In this document: positions 15,598 through 24,573 of the stretch, one piece after another
How the letters are laid out: every line of letters begins with the position of its first letter
Numbering within the stretch: the first letter of the stretch is position 1
Assembly (NCBI RefSeq): GCF_014904755.1
Contig: NZ_JACZFQ010000003.1
Span: 62,001 to 126,000 of the forward strand
Length of the DNA: 64,000 nucleotides
Reading direction: 5' to 3'
DNA from: Neoluteolibacter marinus
GTDB lineage: Bacteria; Verrucomicrobiota; Verrucomicrobiia; Verrucomicrobiales; Akkermansiaceae
Translations under genes and position numbers: made by a program
The notes under the pieces: model-generated
The model's database searches: none
What the model was told of the DNA's origin: nothing
Seen by the model: only the letters and a program-made list of their open reading frames with translations

Positions 15598-16893
15598 TCA
15601 CTTGGTCAGCCACTCGCGCAGCGCCGCCTCGTCGGCGGGGAGCTGCACGGCGACCTTCTCGCGGCCGGCGAGCACGGCGAGACGATCCGGGATCGCCACG
15701 GCGTCCTTGCCGATCTCCTGCTCCATCACGTCGAGGAACTTCGACGGGTGGGCGGTCTCGAGGGTAATGGTCGCGTTGCCCGGATTGGCGGCGCGGAACT
15801 TCCGCGCTGCGAGCCAGCCGACGGCGCCGTGGGGATCGATTTCGTAGTCGAGCAAGGCCTTCACCTCGCGGACCGCCGCACGGGTCTGGTCGTCGGTGAA
15901 CGACATGCCCTCGATCTTGCCCTTCATCGACTCCCAGGAATTGCCGAACAGCGCCTGCATGCGGGCGAAGTTCGAGGGCGCGCCGACGTCCATCGCGTTC
16001 GAAATGGTGGCGGCGCTGGGGCGCGGTTGGTAGTCGCCGCTCCGCAGGTAGGCGGGGACGACGTCGTTGATGTTGGTGGCGGCGACGAACTTTTTCACCG
16101 GCAGGCCGAGTTGCATCGCCAGCAAGCCGGCGGTGAGGTTGCCGAAGTTGCCGGAAGGGATCACGAACACCGGCTCCACCCCGGCCGGCAGCTGACGGGC
16201 ACTATGGATGTAGTAAAAGCTCTGCGGGACGAGCCGCGAAAGGTTGATCGAGTTGGCCGAGGTCAGGTTGAGGCTTTCCGACAGCTCGCGGTCGAGGAAG
16301 GCCGACTTCACCAGGCGTTGGCAATCGTCGAAGGTGCCGTCGATCTCCAGCGCGGTGATGTTGTCGCCGAGGGTGGTGAGCTGCTTTTCCTGAAGGCCGG
16401 ACACCTTGCCCTTCGGGTAGAGGATGATCACCCGGGTGCCGGGGACGCGGTGGAAGGCGGAGGCAACCGCGCCGCCGGTGTCGCCGGAAGTGGCGACGAG
16501 CACGGTCAGCTCCCGGTCCTCGCCGCGGGTCAGCCAGGCCATCAGGCGGGCCATGAAACGGGCACCGAAATCCTTGAAGGCGAGGGTCGGGCCGTGGAAC
16601 AGCTCGAGGATGTGGTCGCCGGGCGCGAGCGTGACCAGCGGGGCGTCGAAGGTGAGGGTGCCCTCGACGATGCTCTTCAGGTCGGCGGCCGGGACATCCT
16701 CGTGGAAGAAGGCGTGGGCGACCGCGTAGCCGATTTCCTGGAACGACAGCTCCCGCCAGATCGCCCAGAAATCGGGGCCCAGCACCGGCAGGGTGTCCGG
16801 CATGTAAAGGCCGTTGTCCGGCGGCAGGGAGCGCAGGATCGCTTCCTTCAGGTCGACGCGGTGGGCGGGATTGTTGGTGGAATGGTAAAGCAT
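15598..16893 (-). CDS. thrC: Threonine synthase ThrC
   Basis: 431 residues. PLP enzyme converting O-phosphohomoserine to threonine. It starts MLYHSTNNPAHRVDLKEAIL, has the PLP-Lys motif ELFHGPTLAFKDFGARF (Lys about residue 109), the phosphate-binding ATSGDTGGAVASAF and the substrate loop VIPSGNFGNLTAGLLA, all as in the E. coli/yeast-type class. Homoserine kinase and aspartate-semialdehyde dehydrogenase genes lie in this window but at separate sites. The sigma factor follows 8 bp downstream. Confidence 0.97.
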   Translation of the reverse strand: MLYHSTNNPAHRVDLKEAILRSLPPDNGLYMPDTLPVLGPDFWAIWRELSFQEIGYAVAHAFFHEDVPAADLKSIVEGTLTFDAPLVTLAPGDHILELFHGPTLAFKDFGARFMARLMAWLTRGEDRELTVLVATSGDTGGAVASAFHRVPGTRVIILYPKGKVSGLQEKQLTTLGDNITALEIDGTFDDCQRLVKSAFLDRELSESLNLTSANSINLSRLVPQSFYYIHSARQLPAGVEPVFVIPSGNFGNLTAGLLAMQLGLPVKKFVAATNINDVVPAYLRSGDYQPRPSAATISNAMDVGAPSNFARMQALFGNSWESMKGKIEGMSFTDDQTRAAVREVKALLDYEIDPHGAVGWLAARKFRAANPGNATITLETAHPSKFLDVMEQEIGKDAVAIPDRLAVLAGREKVAVQLPADEAALREWLTK

Positions 16894-16981
16894 GGCCGGA
16901 CCGGCGCGGGTGGCCCGCGACGCGCCCTAGGTGACGCGAATCCGGCGCGTGGGCAATCCGCAAGCGTGTCGTGGCTGCCGC

Positions 16982-18076
16982 CTAGGGGATCACCGCGGTC
17001 CGGGTGCCCGGCCACGTGCTGGAGTGGGCGAAGGCGGATTCGAGTTGCTCCAGCGGAAAGTTCCCGCCGGCCAGCCGCTCGAAGGGAACGCGTCCCCCCG
17101 AGCCGGCGAGAAAGTCGATCGCGGTGACGAGATCGGCCGGGGCGTAGTTGTGCAGGCCCTTGATCGTCAGCATCCGCCGCACGAGGTCATTGGGATCGAG
17201 CCCGATCATCCCCCCCGGGGTGGTGGTGCCGGCAATGATGGCGGTGCCGCCGGTGCGGGTGACCGCGAGCGCAGCGGCGACCGCGGGCGTGGCTCCGGAG
17301 AACTCCAGGCTGAGGTCGGCACCGCGGCCACGGGTGAGCTCGCGGGTGACCGGTTCCAATTGGTCGGGCAGGCAGAAGGCGGTGGCCCCGAATTGTCCGG
17401 CAATGCTTTCCCGGGCGGGATCGAGGTCGCAGGCGATCACCTCCGCGGCGCCCTGCTGGCGGGCCATCGCGCAGGCATTCAGGCCGAGCACGCCGCAGCC
17501 GATGACGACCACCGAGGCGCCCTCGATGGGGCCGGCGAGCCGGCAGGCCGCGGCCACCGTGGCGACCGCGCAGTTCGCCGGCGCGGCGAGGGCATCGGAC
17601 AGGCAGTCGGGGAGTCGCACCAGCCCGGTGCCGCCATTCAGGAGGCAGCACTCGGCGAAGCCGCCGCTGAATTCACGGCCCGGCGAGATGGCATTGTGAC
17701 CGTACTTGAAAAGATGCTCGCACTTTTGCGGCAGTCCGCGGCGACAGAAGTAGCAGTCTCCGCAGGAGGCCGCGAGGGTCCAGGTGATGCGATCGCCCTC
17801 GGCCAGCGGCTCGCCGCGCAAGTCGATCCTCGGGGCCTGTGGGCCGAAGGCGACGATGCGGCCGACGATCTCGTGGCCGAGCACGCAAGGGGTGGGTTCC
17901 TGGCGTCGGCCATGCCAGGTGTGGAGGTCGCTGCCGCAGATCGTGCTGCAGGCGATGTCGACCAGGATCTCCCCGCCGACGGGCAGGGGCACGGGAAACT
18001 CCTCGAAGCGAAAGCGCTCACCGTGACCGGAAAAGATGGCGGCGAGGGCCCGTGCACTGGCGCGTTCGGTGTTCAT
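16982..18076 (-). CDS. Zinc-dependent alcohol dehydrogenase, phosphonate-cluster type
   Basis: 364 residues from ATG 18076. Medium-chain dehydrogenase: catalytic zinc site CGSDLHTWHG and GHEIVG, structural zinc cluster in CGDCYFCRRGLPQKC, Rossmann motif VVVIGCGVLGLNACAMA and the acidic NAD-selecting end ACDLDPARE. The overall pattern resembles the TIGR03366-type alcohol dehydrogenases found beside phosphonate catabolism genes, and here it lies divergently from a phosphonoacetate hydrolase cluster. Likely substrate is a hydroxyalkyl-phosphonate or related alcohol (inference). The frame runs further upstream, but that part reads as non-coding. Confidence 0.85.
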   Translation of the reverse strand: MNTERASARALAAIFSGHGERFRFEEFPVPLPVGGEILVDIACSTICGSDLHTWHGRRQEPTPCVLGHEIVGRIVAFGPQAPRIDLRGEPLAEGDRITWTLAASCGDCYFCRRGLPQKCEHLFKYGHNAISPGREFSGGFAECCLLNGGTGLVRLPDCLSDALAAPANCAVATVAAACRLAGPIEGASVVVIGCGVLGLNACAMARQQGAAEVIACDLDPARESIAGQFGATAFCLPDQLEPVTRELTRGRGADLSLEFSGATPAVAAALAVTRTGGTAIIAGTTTPGGMIGLDPNDLVRRMLTIKGLHNYAPADLVTAIDFLAGSGGRVPFERLAGGNFPLEQLESAFAHSSTWPGTRTAVIP

Positions 18077-18411
18077 GAATGGGTGTTCCGCAAGATCCCG
18101 TCTGGTGGGCTTCGCCGACAAGCGCAAAGTTCCTGAAAGAATAATGATGTTGCATTGGGGGAAACATTGCCGGAGGCTGCTCGCAGGCACAGCTTCCTCC
18201 TTCCAGGCGGAAAGGTGAATGGAGCGTTGCCGGCCGGTCGCCGCCTCTTGTTTCGTTCCATGAAGCCCATTTTCCATCGCCGCGTTCACACTGGCCCGGC
18301 CGGCTCGCGTGCCCGGATGGCGTCGGATGGCCGCCTGACGGGCGCCGCGGGTGACGAAATGCTCATGAATTGCCGCTCGATGCCCGGAGGGTAGGGCCCT
18401 CGAGTCGTGGC
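18077..18411. other. Divergent intergenic region between the dehydrogenase and the phosphonate operon
   Basis: 335 bp without a convincing gene. It must hold promoters for both directions. A short weak stem ATGTT/AACAT is visible near 18150. I found no perfect long palindrome and cannot assign a Pho box. Confidence 0.4.
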
Positions 18412-19734
18412 ATGATCCCGAAATCGAGCATGAATCCGCCGCCTTCCCGCAGCCCTCTTTCCCGTGCCTTGGGACGCCCCGGCTTTCTCGCCGGGTGGTG
18501 TGTGGTGGCGGCCTTCGGGACATACGCCTGCATGTATGGATTCCGCAAGCCGTTCACCGCGGCGAGCTTCGGCGGCACCACCTGGGGGGAGTCGCTGAAG
18601 GTCTGGTACGTCACGGCCCAGGTGTTGGGCTACATGGTGTCGAAATTCATCGGCATCAAAGTGGTCTCCGAGATCACGGCGGGCCGGCGCGCGCGATTGC
18701 TGCTGGGATTGATCGCGGTGGCGCAGCTGGCGCTGGTTGCGTTTGCCCTGACGCCGGCCCCGTGGAGTGCCGGCTGGCTGTTTTGCAACGGCCTGCCGCT
18801 GGGGATGGTCTTCGGGCTGGTGCTGGGATTCCTGGAAGGCCGGAGGATGACCGAGTTCTTCGTCGCGGGCCTTTGTGCCAGCTTCATCCTCGCGGACGGG
18901 GTGACCAAGTCGGTCGGGGCCGCCTTGTTGAAATCAGGCGTCTCCGAGCCTTGGATGCCAGCGGCGGCGGGTGCGATCTTCCTGCTGCCGTTGATCGGGT
19001 TCGTTTTAATGCTGGCCCGCATCCCGGCCGCGGAGCCCGCCGATGTCTTGGCCCGGTCGGAGCGGACGCCGATGAACGGGGCGGAGCGTCTGGCGATGGT
19101 TCGCCGCCACGGCGTCGGTTTGGTTGGCATCGTGGTCGTCTATCTCCTGATCACGATCCTGCGCAGCGTGCGGGCCGACTTTGCCCCCGAGATCTGGAGT
19201 CACTTGGGTCTCGGCGAGCAGCCGGGGGTGTTCACGCGCTCGGAGTTCTGGGTCGGGCTGGCGGTGACGGCGGTCAACGGGCTGGTATTCCTGATCCGCG
19301 ACAACCGCCGCGGCTTCTTCTGTGGCCTGTGGATCAGCGCGGGGGGGCTGATGTTGGCCTTGGCGTCGGTCGCGGGCTGGCGGTCGGGTCTTCTTCCGCC
19401 TTTCGCGTTCATGGTGCTGATCGGGGTCGGGATGTACCTGCCGTACGTCGCGGTGCACACGACCTTGTTCGAGCGGCTGATCGCACTGACCCGGGAAAAG
19501 GGCAACATGACCTTCCTGATGTACGTCGCCGATGCGACCGGCTACCTCGGCTATTGCGGCGTGATGCTCGCCCGCAGCCTGTTCCATCCGGAGGACGGCT
19601 TCCTGGCGTTTTTCGTCACCCTCTCGACGGCCATCCTTGCCGTGGCCCTGGGTCTCCTCGTGCTCGCGATCCTCCTCTACCGCCACCGCTTTCCGCGGGG
19701 TGCCGCCGCTGTTTCTTCCGCAACTGTCTCATGA
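18412..19734 (+). CDS. MFS-like membrane carrier of the DUF5690 type
   Basis: About 440 residues with twelve likely membrane helices (for example LAGWCVVAAFGTYACMYGFR, MVFGLVLGFLEG, LVGIVVVYLLITIL, YLPYVAVHTTLFERL). The N-terminal CMYGFRKPFTAASF motif resembles organophosphate:phosphate antiporters (UhpC/GlpT-like). This family is regularly next to phosphonate genes and is a candidate phosphonate or sugar-phosphate carrier; the substrate is not known. ATG 18412 was chosen; ATG 18430 is equally possible. The stop overlaps the PhnA start (ATGA). Confidence 0.82.
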   Translation: MIPKSSMNPPPSRSPLSRALGRPGFLAGWCVVAAFGTYACMYGFRKPFTAASFGGTTWGESLKVWYVTAQVLGYMVSKFIGIKVVSEITAGRRARLLLGLIAVAQLALVAFALTPAPWSAGWLFCNGLPLGMVFGLVLGFLEGRRMTEFFVAGLCASFILADGVTKSVGAALLKSGVSEPWMPAAAGAIFLLPLIGFVLMLARIPAAEPADVLARSERTPMNGAERLAMVRRHGVGLVGIVVVYLLITILRSVRADFAPEIWSHLGLGEQPGVFTRSEFWVGLAVTAVNGLVFLIRDNRRGFFCGLWISAGGLMLALASVAGWRSGLLPPFAFMVLIGVGMYLPYVAVHTTLFERLIALTREKGNMTFLMYVADATGYLGYCGVMLARSLFHPEDGFLAFFVTLSTAILAVALGLLVLAILLYRHRFPRGAAAVSSATVS

Positions 19735-20960
19735 ATACGTTCCACATCAACGACCGCAGCTACCCGCTTCCCGATCATCCCGTCGCCGTCATCTGCCTCG
19801 ACGGCTGTGCCGACGAATACCTGTCCGTTGCCATCTCCCGCGGCCGCATGCCGCGGCTCGAGGGGATGGCCCGCGACGGCTACCGGGGGATGGTGCGCGG
19901 GGCGCTGCCTTCCTTCACCAACGTCAACAACAGCTCGATCGTCACCGGCGTGGCGCCGGCGGTGCACGGGATCTGCGGCAACTTCTTCCTCGATCCCGCC
20001 AGCGGCGAGGAGGTGATGATGAACTCGCCGCAGTTCCGCCGTTGCCCGACCTTGCTCTGCGCCGCCGCGGATGCCGGCCGAAAGGTCGCCTTCGTCACCG
20101 CCAAGGAAAAGCTCCGCACCGTCCTCGGCGACGGACTGGTGGAGCGCGGCGGGATCGCCTTCTCGACCGAGAAGCTCGACGAAGCACGGCTGGAAACGCA
20201 CGGCATCGAGGACGTCACCGCGGTGATCGGCCGGCCGCAGCCGGAGATTTATTCGGGCGATGCCTCGGTCTGCGTGCTGGAAGCCGGGGCCGCGCTGGTC
20301 GAGCAGGGGCGGGCGGATTTCCTCTACCTGTCGACGACCGATTTCATGCAGCACAAGTTCGCGCCGGAGGCCGAGGAGATCCTTGATTTCCACGCGGCGA
20401 TCGATGCTGCGATCGGCCGCCTGCTCGATGCCGGCTGCACGGTGGCGCTGACCGCCGATCACGGCATGAACGCCAAGAACGACGCCAAGGGCGAACCCAA
20501 GGTGATCTTCGTCGAATCGCTGCTGCATGAGCGCTTCGGCAAGACCTGCCGGGTCATTTGTCCGATCACGGATCCTTACGTCGTTCACCACGGAGCGCTC
20601 GGTTCGCTGGTAATGGTTCATCTCGACGATCCCTCGCAGGCTCCCGCGGTGGCGGATTTCCTGATGGAGCAGGAGGGCATCACCGAGGTCCACGACAAGA
20701 AGACGGCGCTGTCCAAGCTGGAGCTCGCCGCCGACCGCATCGGCGACCTGGTGGTCCTGTCGGGCCGCGACGTGGCGCTCGGCAAGTCGCCGGAACACCA
20801 CGATCTCTCGGTCCTCACCGGCGGCCTGCGTTCGCACGGCGGGCGCTACGAGGAAATGGTGCCGCTGGTGGTTTCGCGGCCCTTGACCCCGGAGCTCGTC
20901 CGCCTGGCCCAGGGCGATCCCCGCAACTTCGACGTCTTCCATTTCGCCTGCCATGTCTGA
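19731..20960 (+). CDS. phnA: Phosphonoacetate hydrolase PhnA
   Basis: 409 residues, the family's usual length. Alkaline-phosphatase-superfamily enzyme cleaving the C-P bond of phosphonoacetate to acetate and phosphate. The metal and nucleophile motifs are all present: VICLDGCADEYL (Asp), PSFTNVNNSSIVTG (Thr nucleophile), FLYLSTTDFMQHKFAPE (Asp/His), ALTADHGMNAKND (Asp-His) and GGLRSHGGRYEEMVP (His). It overlaps the carrier gene by 4 bp and the next gene by 8 bp, so it is translationally coupled in an operon. This is the hydrolase also called PhnA in Pseudomonas fluorescens and Sinorhizobium, not the small E. coli PhnA. Confidence 0.95.
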   Translation: MNTFHINDRSYPLPDHPVAVICLDGCADEYLSVAISRGRMPRLEGMARDGYRGMVRGALPSFTNVNNSSIVTGVAPAVHGICGNFFLDPASGEEVMMNSPQFRRCPTLLCAAADAGRKVAFVTAKEKLRTVLGDGLVERGGIAFSTEKLDEARLETHGIEDVTAVIGRPQPEIYSGDASVCVLEAGAALVEQGRADFLYLSTTDFMQHKFAPEAEEILDFHAAIDAAIGRLLDAGCTVALTADHGMNAKNDAKGEPKVIFVESLLHERFGKTCRVICPITDPYVVHHGALGSLVMVHLDDPSQAPAVADFLMEQEGITEVHDKKTALSKLELAADRIGDLVVLSGRDVALGKSPEHHDLSVLTGGLRSHGGRYEEMVPLVVSRPLTPELVRLAQGDPRNFDVFHFACHV

Positions 20961-21837
20961 TCTCTCCACCAGCCGCCGTGGTTTCCTCGCCGCGGGAGTT
21001 GCGTCCGCGCTGCCCTTCGTGGCCCGCGGAAAGGACTCGCCGGAGGATGCGCTGACCATCCTCCACCTGACCGACATCCACATCCGGCCGGAGCTCGATG
21101 CGCCGCAGCGCTGCACCAGGATCCTGCGGGCCATCCGCGAGCGCCATCCGGAGATCGGCCTGGTGATCAACACCGGCGACAGCATCTATGCCGCGGACTA
21201 CGGCCACATCACCCGCGAGCGGATGCTCGAGCAGTGGGAGATCTGGGACAAGGTGGTGATGCCGGAGCTCGAGGGCCTACCCTGCCTGCATGCCATCGGC
21301 AACCACGATACCTGGTGGGCCGGGCCGGAAGGCGATGAGATGCGCGGGGTGCCCTACGTCTGCAAGCGTCTCGGCATCGAGCGTCCCTACGGCGCGGCTC
21401 GCCATGGCGGCTGGGAGATCCTGTGGCTGGAGAATTCGCGCGGCTCGATCGATGCCAAGCAGCAGTCCTGGTTGTTCGACTCGCTGGACGCGCTGCCCGC
21501 CGCCGCGCCGGTGATCGTCGCCTCGCACCTGCCGCTCTACTCGCTCGCCGGGGACTATGCCGGCGGGAACATGAAAGGTTCGAAGCCGCTGATCGACCGC
21601 TTCGCCGGCCGTGAAGGACCGGTCGTGGCGCTCAGCGGCCACGTCCACATCCAAAGCAGCGAGTCGATCTGGAACATCGACTTCCACTGCAACGGTGCGC
21701 TCAGCGGCGCCTGGTGGGAGCCGGGCAAGCAAGGCGACGGCAGCTACGAGCGGACGCCCGCGGGCTATGCCCTGTTGCGCGTCTGGCCCGACGGCCGCAG
21801 CGAGTGCCACTACCACCCCCTGCCTGCCGGATCATGA
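20953..21837 (+). CDS. Tat-exported calcineurin-like metallophosphoesterase
   Basis: 294 residues. MSDLSTSRRGFLAAGVASAL is a twin-arginine signal (SRRGFLA). All blocks of the metallophosphoesterase fold follow in order: LHLTDIHIRPELD, INTGDSIYAADYG, GNHDTWWAG, VASHLPLYS and LSGHVHIQ, giving two divalent metal sites. A periplasmic phosphomonoesterase or phosphodiesterase role is likely. It overlaps phnA by 8 bp and phnY by 4 bp, so it belongs to the phosphonate operon and may free phosphate or a phosphonate headgroup from an ester outside the cytoplasm (inference). Confidence 0.93.
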   Translation: MSDLSTSRRGFLAAGVASALPFVARGKDSPEDALTILHLTDIHIRPELDAPQRCTRILRAIRERHPEIGLVINTGDSIYAADYGHITRERMLEQWEIWDKVVMPELEGLPCLHAIGNHDTWWAGPEGDEMRGVPYVCKRLGIERPYGAARHGGWEILWLENSRGSIDAKQQSWLFDSLDALPAAAPVIVASHLPLYSLAGDYAGGNMKGSKPLIDRFAGREGPVVALSGHVHIQSSESIWNIDFHCNGALSGAWWEPGKQGDGSYERTPAGYALLRVWPDGRSECHYHPLPAGS

Positions 21838-23264
21838 GCTGGAAAACAATCCATCTGCCGGCGCTGGTGGCCGGGCGGCCGGTCGAGACCGGTGACAAGC
21901 TGGAAGTCCGCTATCCCTGGGACGGCTCGCTGACCGGCACTGTGGCGATGGCGGGACGCGAGCACCTTGAAAGCGCGATCCAGGCGGCGCTCGACCCGGC
22001 GAATGTCCCGCTCGACCGCTACTCGCGCCACAAGGTCCTGCGCAAGGCGGCGGCGCTGCTGGCCGAGCGGCGGGCCGAGTTCGCCGCGCTGATCACCCGC
22101 GAGTCCGGGCTGGCGGCCCGTGAGGCTGATTACGAGACGGGTCGTAGTTCGGACGTGCTCGAGTTCGCGGCGATGGAGACCCTGCGCGACGACGGCCAGG
22201 TGTTTTCCTGCGACGTGTCGCCGCAGGGCAAGCCGCGCAAGATCATCACCACCCGCTCGCCGCTGGCGCTGGTCGGGGCGATCACACCGTTCAACCATCC
22301 GCTCAATCAGGTCGCCCACAAGCTGGCCCCGGCGATCGCCGCCGGTTCACCGGTCATCCTCAAGCCCTCGGACAAGACACCGCTGACGGCGATCCGTTTT
22401 GCCCAGCTCCTTTACGAGGCCGGACTGCCGGGCTGGATGCTGAGCGTGCTGCTCGGCCCGCTGGACCAGGTGGTGACGCCACTGGTGGCCGACCCGCGGG
22501 TCGAGCTGCTGTCCTTCACCGGCTCGGTGGCGATCGGCAAGACGATCAGTGCCACGGCCGGCTACAAGAAGCTGTGCCTGGAGCTGGGCGGCAACTCGCC
22601 CTTGATCGTGCTCGACGACGCCGATGTGGAGCTGGCCGCGCGGCTGGCGGCGGAGGGCTCGTTCCGGAATTCCGGTCAGCGCTGCACCGCGGTGAAGCGG
22701 ATCCTGGTCCAGCGCGGGATCCTTGAACGATTCACTGCACGCTTCACCGAAGTTGCGGCGACTTACGCCGCGGGCGATCCGGAAGATCCTGAAACCCGGG
22801 TCGGCACGGTGATCGACGAGGCCGCGGCCAGGGTGCTCGAGCAGCGTGTCCGCGATGCCGAGGCCGCCGGGGCGAAGGTGCTGCTTGGCGGCGGCCGGCG
22901 CGGCGCGTTGATGGAGCCGACGGTGCTCGCCGGGGTGCCCCGCGACGCCGGGATCGTCGCCTGCGAGTCCTTCGGCCCGCTGGCGCCGATCATTCCGGTC
23001 GACGACCTCGACGATGCCATTTCCTACTACAACTCCGGTAGCTTCGGTCTCAGTTCGGGGATCGTCACGAATGACCTCGAGCTCGCGCTGCGCGCCTGCA
23101 AGGAGCTCAAGTGCGGGACGACCAACGTCAACGAGGTCCCGGGCTACCGCATCGAGAGCAGCCCTTTCGGCGGCATCAAGGACTCGGGGCTCGGGATCAA
23201 GGAGGGTGTGATCGAGGCGATCAAGTTCATGTCGCACGTCAAAACTTTCAGCCTGCCCTGGTGA
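21834..23264 (+). CDS. phnY: Phosphonoacetaldehyde dehydrogenase PhnY (aldehyde dehydrogenase)
   Basis: 476 residues. Aldehyde dehydrogenase fold: NAD site PFNHPLNQVAHKLAPAIAAG and ILKPSDKTPL, general base Glu in LCLELGGNSPLIVLDDADVE, nucleophilic Cys in FRNSGQRCTAVKRILVQRG, and C-terminal ESFGPLAPIIPVDD. The overall pattern (TGRSSDVLEFAAMET, SPFGGIKDSGLGIKEG) fits the phosphonoacetaldehyde dehydrogenase group, and the location behind phnA supports it: phosphonoacetaldehyde is oxidised to phosphonoacetate, which PhnA splits. The start overlaps the phosphoesterase stop (ATGA). No AEP transaminase (phnW) is in the window. Confidence 0.9.
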   Translation: MSWKTIHLPALVAGRPVETGDKLEVRYPWDGSLTGTVAMAGREHLESAIQAALDPANVPLDRYSRHKVLRKAAALLAERRAEFAALITRESGLAAREADYETGRSSDVLEFAAMETLRDDGQVFSCDVSPQGKPRKIITTRSPLALVGAITPFNHPLNQVAHKLAPAIAAGSPVILKPSDKTPLTAIRFAQLLYEAGLPGWMLSVLLGPLDQVVTPLVADPRVELLSFTGSVAIGKTISATAGYKKLCLELGGNSPLIVLDDADVELAARLAAEGSFRNSGQRCTAVKRILVQRGILERFTARFTEVAATYAAGDPEDPETRVGTVIDEAAARVLEQRVRDAEAAGAKVLLGGGRRGALMEPTVLAGVPRDAGIVACESFGPLAPIIPVDDLDDAISYYNSGSFGLSSGIVTNDLELALRACKELKCGTTNVNEVPGYRIESSPFGGIKDSGLGIKEGVIEAIKFMSHVKTFSLPW

Positions 23265-23268
23265 GCCG

Positions 23269-24498
23269 ATGAAACGCCTGACGCCATGGCTGGTCTGCCT
23301 GGGAACGAGTGCCGCGGCGCTCGCCGGGGCGAACGGCCCGGCGGACAACGGGGATGCCGCACAGCGCCAGGCGGCGCTGGCGGCGGTCGGGCGCGAGATC
23401 TTCCTCGATACCGCCTTGTCGAATCCGCCCGGCCAGGGTTGCGTCAGTTGCCACGTGCCGGAGTCGGCCTTTGCCGATCCGCGCCCGGTCTCGCCGGGCG
23501 CGGTGGCGGGCCGCCAAGGCCGCCGCAATGCGCCGAGCCTGATGTATGCGGCCCTGATCCCGAACATGGACCAGGAGGATCTGCTGGGGCCGGACGGGGT
23601 GCAGCACTGGGCCTGGCAGGGCGGGTTGTTCCAGGACGGCCGGGCCCGGACATTGCACGAGCAGGTCCAGCAGCCGATTTTCGACCATGCCGAGATGAAC
23701 ACGGGCGACGTTCCCGGGTTGGCTGGCAAGCTCCGGAACGCGGGCTACGCGGCGGCCCTCAGGGAATGCGTCGGCGACTCCGGCTGGGAGGACGACGGCC
23801 AGGTGGCCCACGCCTGTTACCGGGCTTTGGTCGAATTCCTCAAGGAACCGATGTTCCGGCCTTTCGACGCCCCGATCGACCGCTACCTCGCAGGGGGCAG
23901 CGACGCGCTCGATGCCATTCAGAAGCGTGGGCTGGAGGTTTACCTGGGGAAGGGAAAGTGCGCGGACTGCCACTTGCTGACGGCATCGGCATGGCCAAAG
24001 CCGCTGCTGAGCGACTACGGCTACGACAACCTCGGTACGCCGTCGCGGGGGGCGGAGGACCCGGGGCTGGGAGGGCATACCGGCGCGGCGGGGGAACTCG
24101 GCCAGTTCCGGGCGCCGAGCTTGCGCAATGTGGTACTCACGGCGCCGTACTTCCACAACGGATCGATCGCCTCGCTGAGGGAGGTCGTCGAATTCTACAA
24201 CCGCCGCGATCTCGAACCGGGGCGCTGGGGCGCGACGGATTATCCGGAGACCGTGAATCACGAGGACCTCGGGAATCTGGGCCTTAGCGACGGCGAGGTC
24301 GATGACCTGGTCGCCCTGATGGGGGCCTTCACCGACCGCAGTCTGATCAGGATGATCGAGAGCAGTGGGAGCTTTCCGCTGGCACCGGCGGGGACGCCGG
24401 ACAGCTGGAGCATGCGGGCGTATTTCCCCGACTGGAATCACTCGGCTCCGCTGTTGCCGCCTCACCCGCCGCATCGGGATGCGGTGGGTGAGGAATAA
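23269..24498 (+). CDS. Periplasmic di-heme cytochrome c peroxidase (MauG family)
   Basis: 409 residues with signal peptide MKRLTPWLVCLGTSAAALAG. Two c-type heme sites, CVSCH (about residue 58) and CADCH (about residue 232), are placed as in bacterial CcpA/MauG proteins, with family motifs GLFQDGRARTLHEQVQQPI, FRAPSLRNVVLTAPYFHNGS and LREVVEFYN. It reduces peroxide or carries out a MauG-like oxidation in the periplasm. It begins only 4 bp after phnY, which suggests co-transcription with the phosphonate operon; a functional link is not obvious. Confidence 0.93.
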   Translation: MKRLTPWLVCLGTSAAALAGANGPADNGDAAQRQAALAAVGREIFLDTALSNPPGQGCVSCHVPESAFADPRPVSPGAVAGRQGRRNAPSLMYAALIPNMDQEDLLGPDGVQHWAWQGGLFQDGRARTLHEQVQQPIFDHAEMNTGDVPGLAGKLRNAGYAAALRECVGDSGWEDDGQVAHACYRALVEFLKEPMFRPFDAPIDRYLAGGSDALDAIQKRGLEVYLGKGKCADCHLLTASAWPKPLLSDYGYDNLGTPSRGAEDPGLGGHTGAAGELGQFRAPSLRNVVLTAPYFHNGSIASLREVVEFYNRRDLEPGRWGATDYPETVNHEDLGNLGLSDGEVDDLVALMGAFTDRSLIRMIESSGSFPLAPAGTPDSWSMRAYFPDWNHSAPLLPPHPPHRDAVGEE

Positions 24499-24573
24499 CG
24501 GAAATCGAGAAAAAGGTTTCCCGAAGGAAACTTCGTGCTTGAACGGGAAATGTCGCTCTGTCGGAATGCTCTC

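Noticed and set aside
15595-17127. A 510-codon plus-strand frame opposite thrC
   Set aside because: Antisense to an unmistakable threonine synthase.
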